A stretch of 64,000 nt of DNA from Effrenium voratum (GCA_963377175.1 CAUJNA010001713.1:127501-191500), one strand, 5' to 3'; positions 29,569 to 48,114 are shown, numbered from the stretch's first letter. Program-made: numbers and translations. Notes: generated from the letters alone by a model not told the origin.

Positions 29569-30714
29569 TGCACCTGTCGCAAGCCCAACCAACGGACTCA
29601 ACCCCCAGAAACTAGAATCTTCGCATCTGCGAAGCCAAACTCTTCGGCTACCGCGACCAGCCCCAGCCCGTGATATGCTTCACTACTTGCAGATACCCAG
29701 TTTTTTTGCACTTCACCAAGTCTTCCAGGCATTGTGCTTTCACCACGTGAGCTTGTATGGACAGACTCCGGACCCTCGAGCGGCCATGAGCGGCTGCACG
29801 GCCTCAGATTGTGAAGCTCACAGAGCTCTTTCAACAGCTCCCCGATGTTCGTCTGGAGACGTGGCAAGAAAGAACAAGGACCCCGATTGCAAGTCTGGAA
29901 CACATTCATGATATACAGGTAACTACAGGAAGGGGCTGGTGTTTAGATCATTGCCGTTCCTTTGAATGCGACACATTGAAAAGCCTTTGCAACCAAATGA
30001 GCCATCCACCACATGATGCGAGCCCAAAACGGCGATCACCAGGCGCGAGCCTCTAAAGCGGACATTACATTTGTTTACACCAAACACACACACGTTTCAC
30101 AAATGGTTGTCACCTTCGGCACTCGAAAGGACTGCTCCGTGTCGGCACTTGGAGCAAGGAGACCTCCTGGGTCATGGCTTTGGTGAAGGTTTAAAACCGC
30201 CCAATTGGTGCGAATCCGGCAAGGGTATGTGACATTCCAAGACGCCACACAGGCCCACAACTTGTGAGTGCAGGAGGGCAGTACAAGTTGCCGTGTGACG
30301 GTAAGACAACAAGATTCACCAACCTGAAAACAGAAATAAGAAACTCCCAAGCTCCCGGGTGCAGGTCAAAACATCCCTGGAGTTGCCATTCTCTGCCCAT
30401 AGCTTTCACGAACGATCCTCCAAGTGGTCACGGGGTGCGTGTCTTTGAACGCTTTGCATTCATTCCAACCAGTGTCTCAGGGCTGGTTGAGGCAGGGAGG
30501 CTCCGGCCTGTTCTAGGACCTTGTAAAGCAAGATTTGTTTCATCCATTTGGAAGGTCCAGGTAGCTTTCACACATAGCAGCGCAAACTGGCGGGTTTCCG
30601 CTGAAACCCAGCAAGCAAGCCGTAAAGGCAGGGATCAGGGTCGCCTGCCTTGACGCTGGTCTCGTAGAGGAACTCATTCTTCTTCTCCGAGCGCTTCACG
30701 TCCAAAATCACCAT
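6181..30714 (-). CDS. CFAP298: CFAP298-like cilia/flagella-associated protein (17 exons found; interrupted by a 12.7-kb element)
   Basis: This homologue of CFAP298 (C21orf59, zebrafish Kurly, Chlamydomonas FBB18) is a cytoplasmic factor needed for outer dynein arm assembly and ciliary motility. Seventeen small minus-strand exons join in frame with consistent phases. The first sixteen give 275 codons and the seventeenth about 16 more; the human protein has about 290. Landmarks in order are MVILDVKR (human MVLLHVKR), RLKVQRL, ELAKHG, SGYRTG, DPVRQELEDREEL (human DPIRMEFENKEDL), IWWAGKELR (human LWWAAKELR), EKTKIVAKL, GAPVREP, AHYYRKQEEQKKL and SYLDSEWANPK. Several lengths between landmarks equal the human ones. 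Donors are 8 GC, 7 GT and 1 GA. Intron 15 (6,791-20,533) contains mobile element 1 in antisense. The stop codon exon was not found. Identification rests on remembered human sequence, but the order of more than ten matching segments makes it strong. Confidence 0.85.
6743..6790 (-). CDS. CFAP298: CFAP298-like exon 16
   Basis: Encodes EDEDDSYLDSEWANPK (human ENDDDAYLNSPWADNT). Acceptor TTCAG, donor GC (AAG|GCACG). This exon lies on the far side of the inserted 12.7-kb element from exon 15. Confidence 0.85.
7420..7432 (+). repeat. Poly-C tract at the left flank of element 1
   Basis: Thirteen C residues directly abut the left inverted repeat. A twelve-C run (20,116-20,127) abuts the right end. 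Either the element inserted into a C-run or the target duplication is hidden in it. Confidence 0.9.
7433..7479 (+). repeat. Element 1 left terminal inverted repeat
   Basis: It starts TGAGGCCCACTGCCCCAG and is the reverse complement of 20,068-20,115 apart from one missing base. Bases 7,433-7,450 also pair with 7,478-7,495 (17 of 18), so the left end alone can fold as a hairpin. Confidence 0.9.
7501..7518 (+). promoter_or_regulatory. Candidate tRNA primer-binding site
   Basis: TGGTAGCGGAGCGGGTTT resembles the complement of a eukaryotic initiator tRNA-Met 3' end (TGGTAGCAGAG in human). It lies five bases after the left-end hairpin and 22 bases before the Gag start, the position expected for a copia primer site. 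The matching dinoflagellate tRNA was not available to check. Confidence 0.5.
7540..9411 (+). CDS. Element 1 Gag and start of the aspartic protease
   Basis: The ATG at 7,540 opens a copia-type Gag. PPSYDGKVSWFRYEELVDDW and KRGPLLKSRLTGDA match the capsid region of dinoflagellate Ty1/copia polyproteins. Residues about 345-430 are a Lys/Gly-rich tract with many KGK/GKGK blocks and no CCHC zinc knuckle, so RNA binding is probably by basic charge. Near residue 555 the protease motif reads ILDNGCTRSMGS. The usual DTG/DSG is DNG here, which would be expected to disable the enzyme. The frame is lost about base 9,310, where the downstream protease sequence continues in another frame, so the last 30 or so residues are out-of-frame filler. 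Confidence 0.8.
   Translation: MSSDGEGFMEAYTSSAKPSYTEETLNLSMTAKQPPSYDGKVSWFRYEELVDDWVTITTVEAAKRGPLLKSRLTGDAYMYKAVLQNDLLQDPDEGVNYFKNTLKKYLLKGATNVYLYRLLSFFNHRRQNQEFLIFTSKFEILLMRLKAAWMDLMPIFTAQSPSFRQSVQDANARTIARHQQAAGARAPPPAPLNEDDPTVLRQYIQGMQDRQRDAFPFGDNLIAQFFHYTKWVVRSTKRMTPSAMSLRNISLENYSYEMLKTHYHELFITTRTSIQDPSIRPQGGSRSNTFFIIEQGEYEGEEGFWVEDEEGLEGFMSNNDEETFWVLEENDAFIARKVSGRNFKFKKRKGKGKSGNKKGSPQRGGFKPFRKSGSGGKANMANENYDPYDQAYWGKGKGKKGKKGKSKFQYPYDGNKGYPSYESGKGKSGQEKGKSKTFAATAEKTEEQPAIQQTAPSIEPTYAGWTDQDWDQSWTWNEHGWYSSYETSITGQALMAFHDAYEYPGKKAIHEKLIQSDAVSEHNLSVTTNHGLLATKLMAPVINPQHNPTYAILDNGCTRSMGSWHAIQRFTQAIEPMKDIISYEYIPGRDQVHFCKRRDRQGKLDPASSISHNSSMQYEHRHP
9314..9715 (+). pseudogene. Element 1 protease remainder (frameshifted)
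   Basis: This frame resumes the protease fold with FTFANGE and then VPILLSISQMRNLYM, the usual copia protease continuation. It has no start of its own and was once fused to the Gag frame. It ends in TGA overlapping the next ATG (ATGA at 9,712-9,715). Confidence 0.7.
9712..11577 (+). CDS. Element 1 integrase with appended C5-methyltransferase-like domain
   Basis: The zinc-binding HHCC region is around residues 80-120 (HLQHHHMTT ... CEVCQ). The catalytic core has D142 (TFIDHCQ), D201 (VVADQAF) and E234 (PWPNRAEAA), a DDE retroviral-type integrase that would insert the cDNA. After a connector with basic and proline-rich stretches, residues about 507-620 carry VLEIFAGSARF, MAPVCGPWSN and FIIENPQTS. 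These resemble C5-methyltransferase motifs I, IV and VI, but with P-V-C in place of P-C. The frame ends in TGA where Trp would continue the next segment in the same frame (SRI-stop-YLKCM), so this is a single nonsense change in a longer polyprotein. Confidence 0.75.
   Translation: MINLWIGKTIFTFSDNSLKDEEAGSGSAADRIIDKRGQSTIEPDPFAPSSEEPTSLPLALGRIHKRLSNPEELKKLHLQHHHMTTDQFRFRTRALHLPRSTFDLFDKIRSECEVCQVAKHAPSRSKTSGLRADTFGDMTFIDHCQVPLGTGEHIIVFVILDGATTLLTAEAVTTTQEVENITVLRNYFDQYHLQPKSVVADQAFMTDTWEHFCQSLDITPISLGPNTPWPNRAEAAVRLLKAQLKIMLSSIKAGTAPATLKKVTYRQVVKAAATVRNQTVTYGGVTPLELAFGRRPADLIQLDVATPTQLTIDRNEEEMTAIQIKQLSKQAFQEARQSEDIRRDLAQNLRMSSKPLQVKDKVFYWQEDKSKIRSDGSKGGIWLKGKVISIEGAMVGLDLGTRLIKVNMTKLRKDETIPPGKLGIDLLLPEERESLQKEQPDSSVDAKKKESSAPAPKPRSSVPLRIAGKTTPKPAVPHPAENMFVEDLTSIPEQAHWNCVRKGKIHVLEIFAGSARFSQCCALSGLKVGTPVDIRTGFDVMTSKGRHMVMEIIREQAPDVILMAPVCGPWSNMQNIQQDQKKVGEKRRRYLCMVEFVASIARYQLKHRRYFIIENPQTSRI
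11590..14496 (+). CDS. Element 1 Ty1/copia reverse transcriptase (with end of the methyltransferase-like domain)
   Basis: It is in the same frame as the previous segment, separated only by the TGA. Residues 1-100 finish the methyltransferase-like domain (HEHQPLEGNA ... AQVYPYQFC). A long Pro/Asp-rich acidic linker follows (about 280-560). Then comes the RVT_2 reverse transcriptase: KARWVLRGFQ, MDLKTAFLQGE (first Asp at residue 756), KPAYGLNDAPRRWW and LHVDDLLM (Asp882-Asp883). The catalytic aspartates are intact. The frame is lost at about base 14,480, just before the conserved RSVLGQINWL, which continues in another frame. Confidence 0.85.
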   Translation: MQQLFSDPSVTWGDFHFCAYGLKDPESGLGSLKPTSLMHCLPSEVMRPIFRRCKNFSSSVKHEHQPLEGNAGSFGSRTKLAQVYPYQFCQDLAHIILRHLQVKPLDNEVYLLEDLFEPFTIKQVDILRKEMEAIDKEFNMTSSSLAVRIQDLPFNKDVQPLVIQDPLVQKFQKTMKQYPHGTEIDIFKQDPNDWRCQNMWNGCKKLRQLCISSTQYDACAAYVHTIGINMPITSPPDDAIISFWQPDQLNRIWVLPASKCNWEKYDPKTWHAVMFSSVHESFTDAPAIRPMPVETDPWDPTDAPQQPDTQPPPDQPDHPMPDPRPPTPPDENMSDPPPDPPHQPDHPMPPAPRSVLPDSPVDPPLPPHDKPNGGDAALKRQKQSISSSSGLKRLGGDVSLPSQSQSSQPILPTVVVPSPPAILTNPKAEEQDEDLELPTLVQEETTGSPSKKQKTGKKKKKPDDNDESPEHSPRHDPASSSNYNPNNPANLPVQYESEEELIPHVPTSSGTGSSERTMRYTDQEDGDSEDSQRTRSYDDHQADLVLDEAHWSLMTAEQKICANTGSFTVPRDIDGNPVLLGRVKGTFSPSPRCGFSHQKYTDQNHVDQLCKNMTHDDRALLVLYSSKQESLKASSTSALIGKKRKEATATEIRAYQKQFLEAKQLECKSWLDNEVFDLVDTRKIQVRNWVTGRWVLTLKRDKDGNFLKTKARWVLRGFQDKQKNDQQTDSPAASRSGFRLAIQAASNKGWNIFHMDLKTAFLQGEAYDQSRDIICQIPPEMGYPPHIGARMKKPAYGLNDAPRRWWNILDSALRSYGLVPTRADRCTYVYYGKQLPKPALVSEKKSSTTFDLEGAVDYLMDPVSGNNAKNRQVHGALSLHVDDLLMTGDDVFEKEIMGRLRKDFQVGSEDKNDCLFVGQRIQWKQDDKHGWYINVHQNVAIDELQEITFDKHLKDDTPLTPQMNTEVS
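14481..14810 (+). pseudogene. Element 1 connection and start of RNase H (frameshifted)
   Basis: Reading from TAC at 14,481 gives YRSVLGQINWLQSRTQFHIG and then VGYPDASYRNNEDKSSQRAH, the copia connection domain and the first RNase H aspartate. A second frame change near 14,785 leads into the next segment. Confidence 0.7.
14798..15328 (+). CDS. Element 1 RNase H C-terminal part
   Basis: TTVAELHGLMRC supplies the catalytic Glu, VHIRTDANNLG the second Asp and RSEDCLADSLTK the last Asp of a copia RNase H, which degrades RNA in the RNA:DNA hybrid. An extra C-terminal tail of about 70 residues follows to the stop at 15,328. This is the natural end of the polyprotein. Confidence 0.75.
   Translation: MVDYETHKITATTMSTTVAELHGLMRCYGSALFLRGLWSDITGEIADVHIRTDANNLGTTASTTHQPEQKETMHLIQMLRKESNSGQMHDLAHVRSEDCLADSLTKHSAKADELIKAVLTGNLLNVDAHPPFRTMLQNKAFLVEWLAHNTKHGPDITAFAGVGIAESMFAYWGTWA
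15440..16408 (+). CDS. Element 1 second gene, N-terminal segment
   Basis: It starts 111 bases after the polyprotein stop. The first 140 residues are Pro/Asp/Glu-rich and low in complexity (DPDSDDDDSDEEGHPL). A globular part then begins (WFVTYGSDTDISLQ, FLTFVHEYYKECPTIL). Real coding continues only to about base 16,180 (RLKVKDLMQR); the remaining 75 residues are out of frame, and the true continuation is the next entry. No family is recognised for this segment. Base use matches the polyprotein, not the host. Confidence 0.6.
   Translation: MCLPPQPLFGLQPIRPLQSCMLDHLVDMPILNLMFGRSGDAAPVPKPMIKRRASPLKESPARDEEDETSDCPMEQVDYDPDSDDDDSDEEGHPLEGRVLSKAMPHPKLVPKSPPPTLRLVSKVKPAPKNTLDDETESDNHPGDRPALPRRPVMRPVLTSNDRWFVTYGSDTDISLQKESVHPGPFGNSKFLTFVHEYYKECPTILDVNPDFHFVPEHERPHGVKVFWLQARFNDYWHPRLKVKDLMQRSNTWTSSRRSTASAATAMLNPKFTEPTSSRWYSTTATLISIRPSRMSNRFANISALKHPRRNRSQISSSGELRE
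16192..17937 (+). CDS. Element 1 second gene, midd­le segment with Tpt1/KptA-like domain
   Basis: Residues about 287-385 look like a Tpt1/KptA RNA 2'-phosphotransferase: PITFMFHATYGSQLY with His290, a GLKSG turn, GRMHVHMAC with Arg317, His319 and His321, then ALLILAF and a GIRLSEERTALT segment. Tpt1 enzymes use NAD+ to remove the 2'-phosphate left at tRNA splice junctions; whether this copy did so is inference. Upstream is an unrecognised globular region (VYGTDIIPMVFHNGNIDLD). Downstream is a Lys/Glu-rich coiled-coil-like stretch. Coding is displaced by one frame near bases 17,790-17,825, so the last 40 residues are spurious. Confidence 0.65.
   Translation: MDFIKKVYSICCYSNAQSEVYGTDIIPMVFHNGNIDLDKTVQNVEQVCKYFRIETSKAKQITDLILWRIERMSRSFSGCLRHDPRHGIHKECKRQVQMGPDGSVELYDALTCITHARNFIGNKPGLLLMAMFPSYGKSCFEIAFVFPSVGGTYKERKARGEIVPRNRWIDKLNTRSAQSALRPDGKDFYVDPEMEFYVRCNSGHTGQVDIQSFGRPLFSEQKEPHYDEPDYDLPTESIPPSPHPSRSEAPHGDESTAQPKYRMRRPAPPSVEEERKIKPFSKKPITFMFHATYGSQLYSIMEQGLKSGKSQSNPSGRMHVHMACIDDVILEDDDSETALTHVPAGRDALLILAFLKDQDYGIRLSEERTALTDKTIEARNIVAAFEPDGSLRASNKWIMKKHLDYEDFEMYDTKIREFADAFFKYVNSTKHNKEKDTSSETKKRRHSTDQDSTEGEMMEPSGERSVKPKVIVEYHSSEILEEFIQELKGTYLEIDKNKKDAEEELAGIKEELKRFMNQFNKDPKGAHPKLTECERASLAHVLMSISVKKNSTSLIEENVPPLTSTSKLNQDPDIRSSCRLD
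17787..19046 (+). CDS. Element 1 second gene, EEP-superfamily nuclease-like segment
   Basis: The pattern fits an endonuclease/exonuclease/phosphatase domain: INILTLNHGN (Asn101), ILCLNEADAF (Glu142), IGVFHIHPSL (His-rich core strand) and CDAITGDANKSA with the G-D-x-N signature (Asp347, Asn349). In LINEs such a domain nicks the target; in an element that already has an integrase its role is unclear. The first 15 or so residues precede the true frame entry. The frame ends in TGA at 19,044-19,046, and the same frame reopens at once. Confidence 0.65.
   Translation: MRESLIGTCPDVNLGEEEFYFPHRGECPTIDEYKQAQPGSGYPIKLPLGLKKLRSQDDPKIIRAYADILGSPMQPTDRPSVDYLNMHEFTSSIGINILTLNHGNLTRNPKLDNREVYNMPMKDRPIVKMMMQNSAHILCLNEADAFFSPNDEKSRELIKTFIRYGYKGIVIKQWSSRPIACFVRGGPSARVELLARHISTRSQNWGTTFGMFRCFFGTKEDGTDPEYEIPTSDCLATTGTSMFTESKKYIGSRLPARTIVQGHGRDKEIVVLHIEQSDEFRGMIPKSSDKSNYEYDDRHITRADLPFATIGVFHIHPSLSHGAAKEDLQNEIMPLVTLYRCDAITGDANKSANTYSKLQHVYNPTNGLVNILMRAYQRLWNATKNLPLVDRMEFTMETSCTLKSIVRHHLYMKCGSGFD
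19059..19509 (+). pseudogene. Element 1 second gene, C-terminal tail
   Basis: It is in the same frame as the EEP segment after the TGA: KTNIQQDFRKIEMNNMNDEQ and YKHVSNEMF. A frame change near 19,250 leads to YQDYVKKRQSWTTQEYKDYN and a Ser/Arg end with TGA at 19,507-19,509. The Gln/Tyr/Lys-rich tail has no recognised family. Confidence 0.5.
19510..20067 (+). other. Element 1 3' non-coding region
   Basis: No gene is seen, and no clear polypurine tract precedes the right end. Bases 20,052-20,067 contain CTACCA, the complement of TGGTAG at the left primer-site region, so the inverted similarity extends weakly inward. Confidence 0.4.
20068..20115 (-). repeat. Element 1 right terminal inverted repeat
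   Basis: It ends CACCTGGGGCAGTGGGCCTCA-like and is the reverse complement of 7,433-7,479 with one extra base. A C-run follows directly. Confidence 0.9.
20534..20584 (-). CDS. CFAP298: CFAP298-like exon 15
   Basis: Encodes AMMAHYYRKQEEQKKLQ (human QLMLYYHRRQEELKRLE). Acceptor CCAG, donor GC. It is the last exon before the intron that holds element 1. Confidence 0.85.
20981..21088 (-). CDS. CFAP298: CFAP298-like exon 14
   Basis: Thirty-six codons including SEEKTKIVAKLAPK and GAPVREPRIDENTHK (human NEKTKIIVKI and GAPAREP). Acceptor ATAG, donor GC. This is the most conserved block of the family. Confidence 0.88.
21786..21813 (-). CDS. CFAP298: CFAP298-like exon 13
   Basis: Encodes TDQTLEQYV (human RTKKLSDYV). 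Acceptor TGCAG, donor GGTAAG. One G may belong to either exon 13 or 14, as the junction is ambiguous. Confidence 0.75.
22314..22415 (+). repeat. Exact 51-bp tandem duplication
   Basis: Bases 22,314-22,364 are repeated without change at 22,365-22,415. It lies in the CFAP298 intron between exons 12 and 13. Confidence 0.95.
22542..22575 (-). CDS. CFAP298: CFAP298-like exon 12
   Basis: Encodes (H)TNIWWAGKELR (human AQLWWAAKELR). Acceptor TTCAG, donor GA (AG|GACCGG), phase 2. Confidence 0.85.
22662..22683 (-). CDS. CFAP298: CFAP298-like exon 11
   Basis: A 22-base micro-exon encoding PVPELEA (human NVIKEAEA). Acceptor CAAG, donor GTAAGG. Its phase fits exons 10 and 12 exactly. Confidence 0.7.
23023..23085 (-). 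CDS. CFAP298: CFAP298-like exon 10
   Basis: Encodes DPVRQELEDREELDGASELQ plus Cys (human DPIRMEFENKEDLSGTQA). Acceptor CTGAG, donor GT. Confidence 0.88.
23777..23812 (-). CDS. CFAP298: CFAP298-like exon 9
   Basis: Encodes LRIAYPAFHRLP, twelve residues where human has VMIVYPMGLPPY. Acceptor CCGAG, donor GT, phase 0 on both sides. This is the most diverged exon of the set. Confidence 0.6.
24451..24534 (-). CDS. CFAP298: CFAP298-like exon 8
   Basis: Twenty-eight codons containing HAKAAVAAELVQQKRSLDKK. The matching human segment is also 28 residues. Acceptor ACCAG, donor GT. Confidence 0.7.
25427..25468 (-). CDS. CFAP298: CFAP298-like exon 7
   Basis: Encodes VADVLSRTAEEAFA (human MKQVLKKTIEEAKA). 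Acceptor TTAG, donor GT. Confidence 0.8.
26096..26142 (-). CDS. CFAP298: CFAP298-like exon 6
   Basis: Encodes (G)PDESGYRTGVPPPPE (human DDIGRRNGQAPNE). Acceptor TCAG, donor GT. Confidence 0.75.
26444..26501 (-). CDS. CFAP298: CFAP298-like exon 5
   Basis: Encodes ELSKHTELDVNAYGKPTSD (human LKLKDEWGEKCVPSGG region). Acceptor CTAG, donor GC. Its phase (0 in, 1 out) fits its neighbours, but residue similarity is low. Confidence 0.6.
26911..27122 (+). repeat. Tandem duplication with a period of about 118 bp
   Basis: The block starting GAGACAGTGGGGAATTTC at 26,911 recurs at 27,029 with a few substitutions and small indels. Confidence 0.85.
27131..27490 (+). repeat. Three partial tandem copies (period about 128-150 bp)
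   Basis: GGCATGTTCAAGACCGCATG starts copies at 27,131, 27,259 and 27,409. Each is followed by GGTGAGGGGTCCTTAGTC-type sequence. Confidence 0.85.
28375..28428 (-). CDS. CFAP298: CFAP298-like exon 4
   Basis: Encodes ELAKHGPLRPEETRGISE (human ELAEHGIFLPPNMQGLTDE). Acceptor CCCAG, donor GC. Confidence 0.85.
29342..29375 (-). CDS. CFAP298: CFAP298-like exon 3
   Basis: Encodes LKVQRLSMACK (human LKVQRLCSEME), completing the split Arg codon from exon 2. Acceptor AAG, donor GC. Confidence 0.85.
29515..29568 (+). repeat. (CAT)n trinucleotide repeat
   Basis: About 18 uninterrupted CAT/ATC units lie in a CFAP298 intron. They give poly-His, poly-Ser and poly-Asp open frames. Confidence 0.95.
29803..29852 (-). 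CDS. CFAP298: CFAP298-like exon 2
   Basis: Encodes TNIGELLKELCELHNL plus two bases of Arg (human STELEELTVQVARVYNGR). Acceptor CCAG, donor GC. Confidence 0.8.
30649..30714 (-). CDS. CFAP298: CFAP298-like exon 1 (start codon)
   Basis: The ATG at 30,714-30,712 opens MVILDVKRSEKKNEFLYE (human MVLLHVKRGDESQFLLQ). Donor GC after SVK. The frame is open further upstream, but the family starts at this Met. Confidence 0.85.
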
Positions 30715-32772
30715 CTGGGCCGAGTGCAACTCTCGGCCCAGCGGGCAAAATGAACTGGCGGCTGCTTGGACACCTTCCAAACTGGCTCATGTGCTTCGTA
30801 AAATGGCCATCCATTTCCTACTCAATTGAAAGCCAACCAGTTTACCCTCCCCAAAACTCCATGAATCAAAACTGGGATGGCAAAGGTTCACGTTTTTTGG
30901 ATCTTAAAAGTGGACTTGCGTCGAAAGCAAAGTCCAGATTGCACAGATTTCCTTCGGTGAAGACACCCTCTAGGCCTTCAATCGAAGCAGGAAGCTTCCG
31001 AAACTGCCTTGGCTCCAACAACCATGGTGGCTGGCAGGAGGGATCTTCTTGAAACGGAGCCTTTGAACCCCATAGAGTTGCTGCACTCTGCGCTCCGGGG
31101 CTTCTGTGCACTCCCAGGGTGCAGGGAGGTTCTTTGCAGGGTTTTCCTCGGGCAATGCAGCTGCCGGAATGCCCAGGGCCCTCCAACACCTGCTATGCCA
31201 GGCACATCAAGATGCGCCCTATCAAAATGCGCCACATCTCACCACATTACCCCAGAGCTCGCTAGAGTAGGGTTGGTTCGCCATTCTGTTCAACCATTGC
31301 TCTTTTCAATCACACATCCTTCCGTGTGTCTAAGTTTTATTGGCCCTTTCCTGCAAAGAAGCATTTCTGTTTTCAGAATGGATAAGTTCCCCAAGCATAC
31401 TGCATCCAGCTTCTCCATCTGGGAATAACTAAAGAGAACAAGTTCTTCCGCAACCCAAGGGGAAAACTCCGCAAACCGCTTGGCACTCGTCTCAATGCAC
31501 TGCGGCCGAGTGCCAAACGACGGACTGCCGGCGTGCCGGGAAAAAATCCCGAATCTCTACACTGATGCTGATAAGGCGTGCGAATCGGCCGAACTCGGCG
31601 CCGCTTGAATCGGTCTGGAACAAAACCGTCCATTGTCTCACTTGCCCAAAGGACCTGGAAATAAAAGGCTAACCTTTTGGGACTTTGACTAAATATGGAC
31701 CACACCAGGAAAACCAAAAGGGGACAAATCAAAATATGGGCTGCCTAGCACCGTCCACTCGTAAGCCGGTCTGGATTTATGTTTTTCTTTTGGGCGGCCG
31801 GCACATGGACATCTGTGTAATGGCAACAGCTTGGAAGGGTCAGGCTAAACATTGCTGTTAGTTAGATTTGGAAGAACCCTCACTAAAAGCAGTTCTTTGG
31901 AAAGAAAATACTTGTATATGGTTAGGCAAAGAACACCAATCATGTTTGAACACTGACCTTTAGAACACAATGACGGTAACAATCCAACAACACTTTTAGG
32001 CTCCTTTGCCACTTCAACATCCACATTTCTACATTTAGATTGATGCTGCCTGCCAGATGGTCCGTGGCAGCCGTTTCCCACTTGGTGGTTTCTCCCACGT
32101 CAACATGTGTGTCGATTCACTGCCAAGGCAAACACATGGCAACAGAGCCTCGGGCCTCTGCCGCACCTTTTGCTTTCTGGCTCTCAGGGAGTGAGAGACC
32201 GACCCCCGCGCGCTCCATCTTTGGTTCCCTTCGCTCAGGGATCCAACCAGAGCAATTATCACAACCCTTATATATTGTTGAGAACCAAGCACATCCCTTT
32301 TCCCACTTTTCCTCACTTTTCTGCGCGTATCTCACCGCTCTGTCCGCGTCCTCCGTGATCTCCGCCCCTCCGTTCGAGGTCCTTGCTGCTTGGAGGGCCA
32401 CGACCGTTTGCGCCCGGAGGTGGGCCTTAGACTCGGATTTGACTCACCTGGGTGTCTCCTTTTATGAAGGTACTTTTTTTGGGGAATTTCAAAGGGAAAG
32501 CCAAAGGCAACCACCCACCATCCTTTTTTTGGATTCTCGATTTTGAGACAAACCCACCTGGCAAGCAGAGGCTTCTTGGAAGACTTGTCCGAGATTCTTG
32601 ATTTGAAAGAAACCACGCACCATTTACCGCCAAAAAAGGAAGCACTCCTCCAAGAGAAACTCACTTTTTCGGCCGTGCTTAAAGGACATCTCCTCCCACT
32701 GCAAAAAACACACGTCGGAACGAGGCCTCTGGTTGCAACCCGATGGCCGGCCACGAGATCCCCGGTTGCAGC
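30715..32772. other. Intergenic region between COMT-like and CFAP298-like genes
   Basis: About 2 kb separates the stop of the COMT-like gene from the CFAP298 start. It should hold the 3' end of the first gene and the trans-splice acceptor of the second. No TATA-like or other promoter element can be supported, and no RNA gene is seen. Confidence 0.4.
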
Positions 32773-44929
<12,157 letters not shown>

Positions 44930-45559
44930 CTGGCGCTTTGGACAAAACCAGGTGGATCAAGCAGCAAGCCGCCATACTGTGGATGGTCGCGAAATTTCAT
45001 CTCGCACCACCTTTCAGAAACCCTGGTTTCTGATGATTTTGCCGTAAATACCAACAAACAATGGTTTTCTGCATGGTTTCAAAGTGGTGCAGGATTTCGT
45101 CCATCCACAGTAGTAGGCAACAAAGTGCTTCTCTGAGATTGTTGAATGGATTCCTTGGTTGTCTACTACGGAGGTTTCTGGAAGCACTGGGCATACCCAG
45201 TTGCTTGCAAACAGGTGCTGTCACCTTTCAATGTCCGGCATTGAGTTCTCCTCTTTGGGAAGAACAGCACAAACTTTGTGCGAGGGCATTTTGCAGAATT
45301 ATGTCCAGTAATCATGCTAATTAAACAACAAGATGGCTGCATTGGCGGTAGATAGACCTACTTCAGGTAGAAGTCCCCTTCTGAAAGAACACCGAGCGCT
45401 ATTGCTTCAACCCCTGCTTGATTTCCCTTAAACAAAGGGTAGTGGCTCGTTGTTTAATCGCGCTTTGCCCAACCCAAAGGACACAATGGAAGGTTGATAT
45501 TTTTGGTCACCAAGCTGTCTCCTTCGATTTGTCTGGAAGCGTAGCAGTTGTCGTTGCAT

Positions 45560-46789
<1,230 letters not shown>

Positions 46790-46820
46790 CTTGGCGTTGT
46801 TTAGCGGTTGCGTGGTTGAG
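46790..46820 (+). repeat. Element 2 left terminal inverted repeat
   Basis: Starts CTTGGCGTTGTTTAGC; 28 of 31 bases match the reverse complement of 62,530-62,560. Confidence 0.85.
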
Positions 46821-46984
46821 TTGGGTGGGACTGCAGGGTCGGGCGGGTTTAGCGGGTCCGGGTGCGTGGTTGTTGGGTAGGGCACTTCTGCAAGGTCGGG
46901 CGGGTAGAATTACTACACTTGGCTCGAAGTCACATGCCACAAACCCTTCATATCTTGGTCAATTTGTCATTGACAGCCAGCGCC

Positions 46985-47185
46985 ATGAGCCGGACGCGCA
47001 TCGATGCTTTGGAGCTTCAAGTGGAAGAGTTCGCGCAAGCCCTGGCAGAGCTTCGGGTCTCGGAAGAGAATCGGCTGCGTGAGTTTAGAAAGCGCGGCCC
47101 AATCGCACTGATTGGCGCCTTCCTGTTAGGTTTCATTTACGCCCGGCTCAGCTATAAATTGGGACTCTTCCGGCGCCTCGCGTGA
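46985..47185 (+). CDS. Small predicted membrane protein
   Basis: Sixty-six residues beginning MSRTRIDALELQ. A short amphipathic coiled-coil-like helix (LELQVEEFAQALAELRVSEE) is followed by one hydrophobic span (IALIGAFLLGFIYA) and a basic end. No family is recognised. It is the first ORF after the left end of element 2 and has a clean stop. Confidence 0.45.
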   Translation: MSRTRIDALELQVEEFAQALAELRVSEENRLREFRKRGPIALIGAFLLGFIYARLSYKLGLFRRLA

Positions 47186-47504
47186 TCTGATTATTCGTCT
47201 CTTGGTCAAGGGCCGTGGCCTTAGAGGCGACTGTCATCAGTTTCACGTCAGTGGCCCTGGCCTGCGGGTCTTGCATGCGGGCGATGGCGTGGCTGCTGCG
47301 CTGCCTGCGGGCAATTCTTGTTTTTGGCCTGCGGGTCGTGGCCTGAGACCCGTGGCCTGCGGGTCGACTTTGCGCGCTTGCGAGCAGATTCTGGCTGACT
47401 CCCTCTGCGGCGCAGCTCTTCGCAGCTTGCGCGCGATATTACTGTCGCACGCTTGCTTCAAAACAGCAATCCGCTCAGCTTCAGGGTCTTAGCGGCTCAG
47501 CCAG

Positions 47505-47885
47505 ATGCCTGCTGCACGTTTGCTTTTAGGTCTCTTGCATGTTGCGGCTTGCGGGAAGAGCCGCTGCAGACTGTGCTCGTGGCACAGGATGTGCTCCTCG
47601 GGCATGAAGCCTAAGTGGCTTCATCTCAGTATGCGTGACAGTCATCAGTCAGCTGAAGCCCGACGGTTTAATTCGGCACTTATTTGCTTGACCTTTGCAT
47701 TTCAATGGCCCGCGGGTCGTGCCTGCGGGCAGCGGTTCGTTGCAGCCTGCGGGCTTTACATGCTTGCGGGCAGCTGGCCTGCGGGCCTTGTCGCCTGCGG
47801 GCGAGGGCTTATTCGTCGATTCGCTCGGACTCAGGGCATCTTTTCGTCACGGGAAATGGCAGAGTACCGCAGGATTTGTGTATAG
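47505..47885 (+). pseudogene. Zinc-finger module, degenerate copy
   Basis: It contains KSRCRLCSWHR and KPKWLHL, nearly the same as the module at 48,199-48,280 (about 30 of 33 bases alike over the CRLC part). Here the rest of the finger is missing and the frame runs into Gly/Arg-coding CCTGCGGG repeats. Probably a duplicated and decayed fragment of the transposase N-terminus. Confidence 0.45.
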
Positions 47886-48114
47886 ACGATGCTTTCTGTG
47901 CAAAGACTTGTCTTTTCTGCAGCCATTTGCAAGCCCCAAGCCACGCGTGACAAGCAGACAGGATCTGAATCGAAGGCAAGGCAGCCAACCAACACAACCG
48001 TCATGATGCTAATTCATTTTATCTTCAAAAACAAATGCAACGAATAAGACTTGTCACTCGAGGACATGTCAATTCCGTAGCTTTGTCAGGCCTAGCCTGG
48101 CCAGTTAGCCCTCA

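Noticed and set aside
29321..29911. Open frames with poly-Ser, poly-His or poly-Asp
   Set aside because: Caused by the (CAT)n run at 29,515-29,568 within an intron.
45230..45289. Candidate first exon of the COMT-like gene (MPSHKVCAVLPKEENSMPDI)
   Set aside because: The phase can fit with a GA donor, but there is no similarity to support it, so it is mentioned only in the gene entry.
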